The notes below the pieces were generated by a model. The model searched no databases and was not told the DNA's origin. It saw only the letters and a program-made list of their open reading frames with translations. Below, piece by piece: positions 59,080 through 64,000 of a DNA stretch of 64,000 nucleotides. The translations under genes were made by a program, and so were the position numbers. How positions within the stretch are numbered: position 1 is the stretch's first letter; every line of letters begins with the position of its first letter. The DNA comes from Sphingopyxis sp. (GTDB lineage: Bacteria > Pseudomonadota > Alphaproteobacteria > Sphingomonadales > Sphingomonadaceae), in the NCBI RefSeq assembly GCF_016704835.1, contig NZ_JADIZJ010000002.1, positions 186,001 to 250,000 of the forward strand. The letters run 5' to 3'.

Positions 59080-62000
59080 CTACAAGCCCAACCCGGCAAA
59101 GCTTGTCTGGTCGAACTTCAGCTTGAACGTCACATAAGCACCTGACCGCGAATAGCGTGCATCTTCGAAATCACGATCGTGGAAACCTGCGAAATTGTAA
59201 CCGAAGGTGATGTTGGCATTCGTCATCGGCGCCAGCGTCACCGTCGGCCCGCCCGCCCAGCTGACAGTATCGGCATCGGTACCGACGCGCACGGTACCCG
59301 ATGCGCCAACGTCGACATGCTCGCCCAGATTGAAGCGGAAATCGGTGCCGATCAGGTTCGACCAGCCCTTGACGTCGTCGGCGCCGAACTTGTCGAAATT
59401 GTAGCGCGTACCCCAGAAGAAGCTAAATTCGCCGCGTTCATAACACAAGCGACCAGTGTCACGGCGGTTTTCGCGGTCGCCAAGCGGGGTCCAGTTGACC
59501 GACAGGCTGTTGAGCAGGCGGCGACTGGTCGCATCGCCGTCGATCGTCAGCGCGCCGCCGCCGATCGCGCCCGGCTGGCCCGCAATCGCATCGCGAACCT
59601 TGTCCGACCGGAATTCGCTCTTGTTGAGCCACGATACGCTCGAGGCCGCGGGGCGGTGCGCCCAGCTCATCTCGAAGTTGATGACTTCGGTCGTCGGCGT
59701 GGTGCCGCTGCCGCTCGCCTTGGCGTAGGTGAACAGGGCGCCGAGGGCGCGGCCTTCGCCGAGCTGACGCAGCCCGCCGAGCGTCAGGCCGTAGCGATTG
59801 GCGATTTCGCCGTCCCGATATTCGGCGCGGCCCGTCAGCGTCCAGCGATCCGCGCGATAGGTGGCGCCGGCGCTGACCGCGAGGAAATCCTCATTCAATA
59901 TGCCATTGTCGCCGAGGAATCCGCCCGAAGCGACCGGTTGGTTAACATTGATAACATCGCCCGCGCGGATGCCGCCGAGGGTGCGGTTTCCGTCGACCGA
60001 CACATCGACCGACCAGCGCTCGCCGAGTTTCAGCGATTGTGACAGGCCATAGGCGGCAAAGCTACGGGGGCCATATTCGCCGATTTCCTGCTGGTTTGCG
60101 GTCGCGAGCAGGCGGGCGCCCGACCAGGGCGTGAGGTCGAAGCCCAGCCGCGCGGTGCGCGCCTTGATCGTATCGCCGTCGGCAATTTCATAGCTGCCGA
60201 CCAGATTGACGTCGCGATTGATCGCGAAGCGCGCGCCGAGGCGATGGCGGGTCGGGAAATCGATGCTGGCATCCTTGTCGCCCAGCGCAAATTCGGTCTG
60301 CGCATCGAGTTCGAGGCGTTTTTCGAACAACCGCTGCGTCGCGCCGAACTGGACGATGTTCGAGCGGTTGCGCGTGCCGTCCGACAGCCGGTCGTCGGCA
60401 TGGGTCAAGCCTGCGCGGGTCACGGTGGTGCCATTGTCATATTCGGCGAGCGCTCGCGCAGCGCGGCGTCGAGCACCGCTGCCCAGATAATCTTCCTGCC
60501 ACGCGCTACCGGTGAGCGAAAGCGTGCGCGTCGCGCGCAGGCGCGCGTCGACGCCGAATTTGCGCGTGCCATCTTCGCCGCGGTTGAGCTGTCCGGCGCC
60601 AAAGCCGCTCTCGCGTTCGCGGACATAGGCGAGGAAATCGGCGTTGCTGCTGTGATGCTCGGCCTCGATCAGCCACGCCTTGGCGGTTCCCTCTGCTGCG
60701 GTGCTGCCATTCTGCGCCTTGGCATCGCTGATCGCCAGCTCGGCGCGGACTTCGGTGTCGATATTCGGGCGATAGCGCGCGTCGATCCCGCCCAGATTAG
60801 TCTTGGCGTTACCATCCTCGTCATGGATGAAGGTCGCGCCGACACGCAATTTCTCGTCATTTGACTGATAACTGACGCGGCCGCCCGCGTTGAGCACGCG
60901 CTGACCGATGCCGTCGACCTCATATTCGGCGACGATGAACTGCGGATCGAGATCCGACGAGCGGCTGAGCACTGGGCTGCGGAAGCGGACGGTGCCCGAC
61001 AGATAGTCGATGTCGTAGTCAACGTGGCGCGTCATGCTGACACTGTTAACAATGCGCTCGCTGTGCAGGCGATCGCGCGTTTCGATGACGATGCGCTCAC
61101 TGTTCGGCAAAATGTCGCGTGCGCCGAGCTGGTACGGGCCGGTGAGGCCGTTGCCCTGGATCTCGTCGCGGCGGAAACGATAGGGGGTATCGGCGACGAA
61201 CGCGGTCGCGGCAAAATTGCGGCCGCGATACTCGGCCTTGCCGCCATTCAGCGCGCGCTGGTAGCGGGCGAGCTGCGGTTCCGAAATCCCCGTCTCGATA
61301 TCGCCGAACATCGCATAGAATTGCGGGCGTTCGAGGCGCAGATAGAGCTTGCGCACTGACGCCGCATCGTAGCGCGTCTCGTTACGATCGGCGTAGATGG
61401 TGTAATAGGCGCGCGGATCGATCACACCGCCAAAGCGCGCGTCGTCCTTGTCCTTGTCGCTGTCATACGCCAGCGTCATCAGCCATTTGCCGCGCACCCG
61501 GCCCTTGGCATAGAGCGCCAGCCGCGCATCGGCGTTGAGATCGTCGAGTTTCTCGGCCGCGGGCTCCATCCGATCGTCGAGCGTGTTGTAGCCCAGCGTT
61601 CCGGCTGCAAAACCGACCACGGTCCACGGACGATCACCCGGATCGAGCCAGGTTTCGATCGTCTGCTTGCGGGCCACCTTGTCGTCGCGGAAGAGGAAAT
61701 CCATCGCCAGCGTACCCGACGCGGTGGTCGGTTCGAGTTCGATATAGGCGATGCCGTCGTCGCCATCGATTTTCCACAGCGGCTGCGCGCGCTCGAGTCC
61801 GGCGAGTTGGCGCGCCTGCTGTGCATCGGCCTCGACGGCGGGATAATAGGGGGCTGGGACGCTGAAATCCCCAGTCAGTCCCGAGCGGATCGGCTTGCCG
61901 TCGCGGTCGGTCAGGCGCACTGCGATCACCGGGCGGGTGACGCCGTCGGCGACCAGCACCGACTTTTCGCGGATCAGTGCGGCGCGCATCGGGGTGATCG

Positions 62001-64000
62001 AATAGTGGACAATGCGGTCGAGCGTCGCGATGACAACGCCGTTAACATCCTTCACCTCCGCGATCAGGCGGTTTTCGCCTTCGCGGATTTCCAGCCCGCG
62101 CCACAGGCTGACTGCGACGCCGCCGTCGGCTGATTTGCTGGTGCCTTCAAAGGTCAGCGGGTCCGCGACCTTGCCGCTGACGCGCAGCGTGACGGTCTGG
62201 CCGGGCGCATGCTTGACCGCAGCCCGGATCGCTTTCGAGCGCGGGTTGTGATCTGTAGCTGGGAACAGCCAGTCGATGCCCGGAGCCTGCCCCGCGAGCC
62301 AGTCACGACCGGCACCTGCGGCTTCGGGGTCGCTGAGTACGATCGGCGCGGCAATGGCCGCTATTTTGGGCGCAGCGCGCGGTGCGCCGGCAATCGTACG
62401 GAAATCGGCTCGTTTCAGCGCGCCGCCGCGACCTTCGACAAAGCGCGAGATCGCGCTGCCGGCGGTCTGGGTCGAGCGGGCGCAGTCGATGGCTTCGCGG
62501 TCGAGCGGCAGCGTCGATGGGTCGATCTGGACGACGTGGAGGCCCGGGCGCACGCCTTCGAAATGATAGCGGCCATCTTCGTCGGTGACCGTGTAGCTGC
62601 CGTCCTGCAGCATCACGCGGACACCGGCGATACCGTCGGCCTTGCGCGGATCAACCGTGCAGTCGCCGTCAGTGATGCGGCCGATGATCGTCATCCGGTC
62701 GCCGAGCTGGTCGCGTTTGATTGCAATCGTCGCTTCGGCGATATTGCTCGCCGAGCCGCGATTATCGACGGCCGAGGCGCGATTGAGCGCGTTGCCCGGC
62801 TGCGCCGACACGATGACTTCGGCAAGATAAGTCAGCAGTGCCGTGCGCGATGCGGCGATGCTCGGCATAGTTACGCTGAATTCGCGGCCGTTGGCGGCGA
62901 CATTGGCGGTCACGCGCACGCCATCGATCCGCACCGTATCGGTGCGCAGGCGCATGCCCATGGGCAGCACGTCGCTGACCGTCACGGCGCCGGTGTTTCG
63001 CCGCGCGTCGCGGTTGGCGACCTCAATGCGGTACTGAATGACGTCGCCCGGCACAGCGACCTGCGTCGACGTTGTCTTGCGCAGGATCAGCGGCAGACCG
63101 GGCTGATCGACCGGAATATCGACGCGCACCGGTGCCGGACTGTTCAGCGTAAACGGATTGCCATAGCTCGCGCCGCTGATTTCGAACGGCAGGCCGTCGT
63201 CTGGGCGGCGGAAGCCGGCCAGATCGGCGGGGTTCGATGCCGATGGCGCGGTGAAGGGCGCGGGGGGCTGAACGATCAGGCGATAGGTACCCGGCGCCAC
63301 GAACGGGAAACGATAGTCGCCCGGCGGAAAATTATAGGTCGTGCCGCCCGAATCGGTGACGCTTTGGCCCGTGACGACGCTGGACGGGTAAGCCGAGACG
63401 CCGTCGTCGCCGAACACCTGTGCTGGCTGGCCCGTCGCGGCGTTGACGATGGTGACGCGGCTGCCCGGAACCGGCGCGCCGTCGCCGCTGTCGAAAACGA
63501 TGCCGAACGGATCGACGAGAAAATTGATCGTCGCCAGCGCCACAAGACTGGCGTTCGCCTGGTCGGTGACGCGCAGCGACCGCGCCGCGCCCGGGGTGAC
63601 CGACAGGTGGCAGTCGCCCTGAACGACTGCGGGCGGTACGCCGATCGTGTTGATAATCCCGACAAATTCGCCGCTATTGTTCGCGGTTTCGGTCAGCGTG
63701 ATCTGTTCGCGGTCGCCATTTTCCAGTTCGAAAACGACCGCCAGCGTGTCACGCGCCTGCGGATCGACGTTGGCCGATGCGAGCGTGACCCCGACGACGA
63801 GCATTTCGCCGGCGCGGAAATTGTCGGTGCTTTGCAGCGATGCGGGTGCGGTCGAAATGCCGTCATAGACGCCGCTAAGCGGGATTGTGCTGCTCGTGCT
63901 GCCCAAGCTCGTGCTGCTGCTGCCAAAGCTGCTGGCGATGGGGCCGCCCGCGCGGCTGCACTGCGTCGGCGCTAACGGCACCGATTTGTTGCCGCCACCG
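59080..64000 (-). CDS. Very large DUF11/SdrD-like and outer-membrane barrel protein (partial)
   Basis: The frame is open to the right edge, so the N-terminus is outside the window; at least 1,640 residues are present. From the visible start there are beta-sandwich regions, a DUF11-like repeat (PGLPLILRKTTSTQVAVPGD ... VTVSDVLPMGMRLRTD), a B-domain-like carboxypeptidase-regulatory segment (GIAGVRVMLQDGSYTVTDEDG), and from about residue 830 a long set of alternating strands such as RFRSPVLSRSSDLDPQFIVA that looks like a beta barrel and ends SRSGAYVTFKLKFDQTSFAG. Likely a surface or outer-membrane protein that may anchor extracellular repeat proteins. Role unknown. Confidence 0.75.
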   Translation of the reverse strand, partial: GGGNKSVPLAPTQCSRAGGPIASSFGSSSTSLGSTSSTIPLSGVYDGISTAPASLQSTDNFRAGEMLVVGVTLASANVDPQARDTLAVVFELENGDREQITLTETANNSGEFVGIINTIGVPPAVVQGDCHLSVTPGAARSLRVTDQANASLVALATINFLVDPFGIVFDSGDGAPVPGSRVTIVNAATGQPAQVFGDDGVSAYPSSVVTGQSVTDSGGTTYNFPPGDYRFPFVAPGTYRLIVQPPAPFTAPSASNPADLAGFRRPDDGLPFEISGASYGNPFTLNSPAPVRVDIPVDQPGLPLILRKTTSTQVAVPGDVIQYRIEVANRDARRNTGAVTVSDVLPMGMRLRTDTVRIDGVRVTANVAANGREFSVTMPSIAASRTALLTYLAEVIVSAQPGNALNRASAVDNRGSASNIAEATIAIKRDQLGDRMTIIGRITDGDCTVDPRKADGIAGVRVMLQDGSYTVTDEDGRYHFEGVRPGLHVVQIDPSTLPLDREAIDCARSTQTAGSAISRFVEGRGGALKRADFRTIAGAPRAAPKIAAIAAPIVLSDPEAAGAGRDWLAGQAPGIDWLFPATDHNPRSKAIRAAVKHAPGQTVTLRVSGKVADPLTFEGTSKSADGGVAVSLWRGLEIREGENRLIAEVKDVNGVVIATLDRIVHYSITPMRAALIREKSVLVADGVTRPVIAVRLTDRDGKPIRSGLTGDFSVPAPYYPAVEADAQQARQLAGLERAQPLWKIDGDDGIAYIELEPTTASGTLAMDFLFRDDKVARKQTIETWLDPGDRPWTVVGFAAGTLGYNTLDDRMEPAAEKLDDLNADARLALYAKGRVRGKWLMTLAYDSDKDKDDARFGGVIDPRAYYTIYADRNETRYDAASVRKLYLRLERPQFYAMFGDIETGISEPQLARYQRALNGGKAEYRGRNFAATAFVADTPYRFRRDEIQGNGLTGPYQLGARDILPNSERIVIETRDRLHSERIVNSVSMTRHVDYDIDYLSGTVRFRSPVLSRSSDLDPQFIVAEYEVDGIGQRVLNAGGRVSYQSNDEKLRVGATFIHDEDGNAKTNLGGIDARYRPNIDTEVRAELAISDAKAQNGSTAAEGTAKAWLIEAEHHSSNADFLAYVRERESGFGAGQLNRGEDGTRKFGVDARLRATRTLSLTGSAWQEDYLGSGARRRAARALAEYDNGTTVTRAGLTHADDRLSDGTRNRSNIVQFGATQRLFEKRLELDAQTEFALGDKDASIDFPTRHRLGARFAINRDVNLVGSYEIADGDTIKARTARLGFDLTPWSGARLLATANQQEIGEYGPRSFAAYGLSQSLKLGERWSVDVSVDGNRTLGGIRAGDVINVNQPVASGGFLGDNGILNEDFLAVSAGATYRADRWTLTGRAEYRDGEIANRYGLTLGGLRQLGEGRALGALFTYAKASGSGTTPTTEVINFEMSWAHRPAASSVSWLNKSEFRSDKVRDAIAGQPGAIGGGALTIDGDATSRRLLNSLSVNWTPLGDRENRRDTGRLCYERGEFSFFWGTRYNFDKFGADDVKGWSNLIGTDFRFNLGEHVDVGASGTVRVGTDADTVSWAGGPTVTLAPMTNANITFGYNFAGFHDRDFEDARYSRSGAYVTFKLKFDQTSFAGLGL

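Noticed and set aside
62209..63975. Plus-strand open frame of 588 codons opposite the giant surface protein
   Set aside because: Shadow of the minus-strand gene; composition is typical of out-of-frame high-GC sequence.
1..64000. CRISPR arrays, insertion sequences, prophage or integrated element
   Set aside because: No regularly spaced direct repeats, transposases, integrases or phage structural genes were seen; the three tRNAs have no attachment-site duplication nearby.

Overview
This window is about 64 kb of high-GC chromosomal DNA from an alphaproteobacterium of the order Sphingomonadales; Sphingopyxis or a close relative is the best guess. The reasons are the CcrM-type methylase tail, CpdR, an EipA/DUF1134 protein, split pntA genes, two TonB-dependent receptors, the small aa3 oxidase subunit IV, and dispersed intergenic palindromes of the type common in that group. 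The assignment rests on gene content and style; no rRNA is present to confirm it. Nothing looks like a prophage, insertion sequence, CRISPR array or plasmid backbone.

Layout: 1-9.6 kb holds the ccrM end, folP, a host-attachment-like protein, an SDR, an NtrC-like regulator with damaged sigma54-activator motifs, and the transhydrogenase genes pntA1 (frameshifted), pntA2 and pntB, interrupted by PH-domain and fasciclin genes. 10.2-17.8 kb is one long plus-strand run: beta-helix protein, diheme cytochrome, maiA, TonB-dependent receptor, MarR regulator, PqqD-like protein, HprK-related kinase and a frameshifted nucleotidyltransferase. The last four overlap and look like a peptide-modification cassette. 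17.9-23.4 kb covers gph, glmU, a GNAT, a VapBC-type toxin-antitoxin pair with a leaderless promoter/operator, and a broken glmS. 23.4-30.6 kb is mixed metabolism (GFA, HAD, dienelactone hydrolase, AKR, LysE/Lrp pair, LLM oxidoreductase, CDF transporter). 30.6-39.9 kb contains argD-argF-hslO, queC-queE, lipB, two membrane proteins and hemF-trmL. 40.2-43.4 kb is the cytochrome bc1 operon petABC followed by apt.

43.5-50 kb contains a broken small gene, EipA, tRNA-Ser, a decayed apbE, and an iron-uptake block (PiuC-like dioxygenase, siderophore receptor, TonB) with a clear Fur box. 50-55 kb has an alpha/beta hydrolase, a dienoyl-CoA-reductase-like SDR, tRNA-Val, cpdR, an N-formylglutamate amidohydrolase, a convincing minus-strand small RNA with anti-Shine-Dalgarno loops, tRNA-Pro, a RadC-type JAB protein and thyA. 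55.3-59 kb is a branched-chain 2-oxoacid dehydrogenase operon (E1alpha, E1beta, E2). The window ends in a very large DUF11/outer-membrane-barrel protein that runs off the right edge.

Two themes stand out. First, five genes are interrupted by indels, including glmS and pntA, which are normally kept intact; this points to assembly or sequencing error, or to real recent decay. Second, the best candidates for undescribed biology are the PqqD/HprK-kinase/nucleotidyltransferase cassette with its receptor and MarR regulator, the small RNA near 53.4 kb, and the structured leader before queC.
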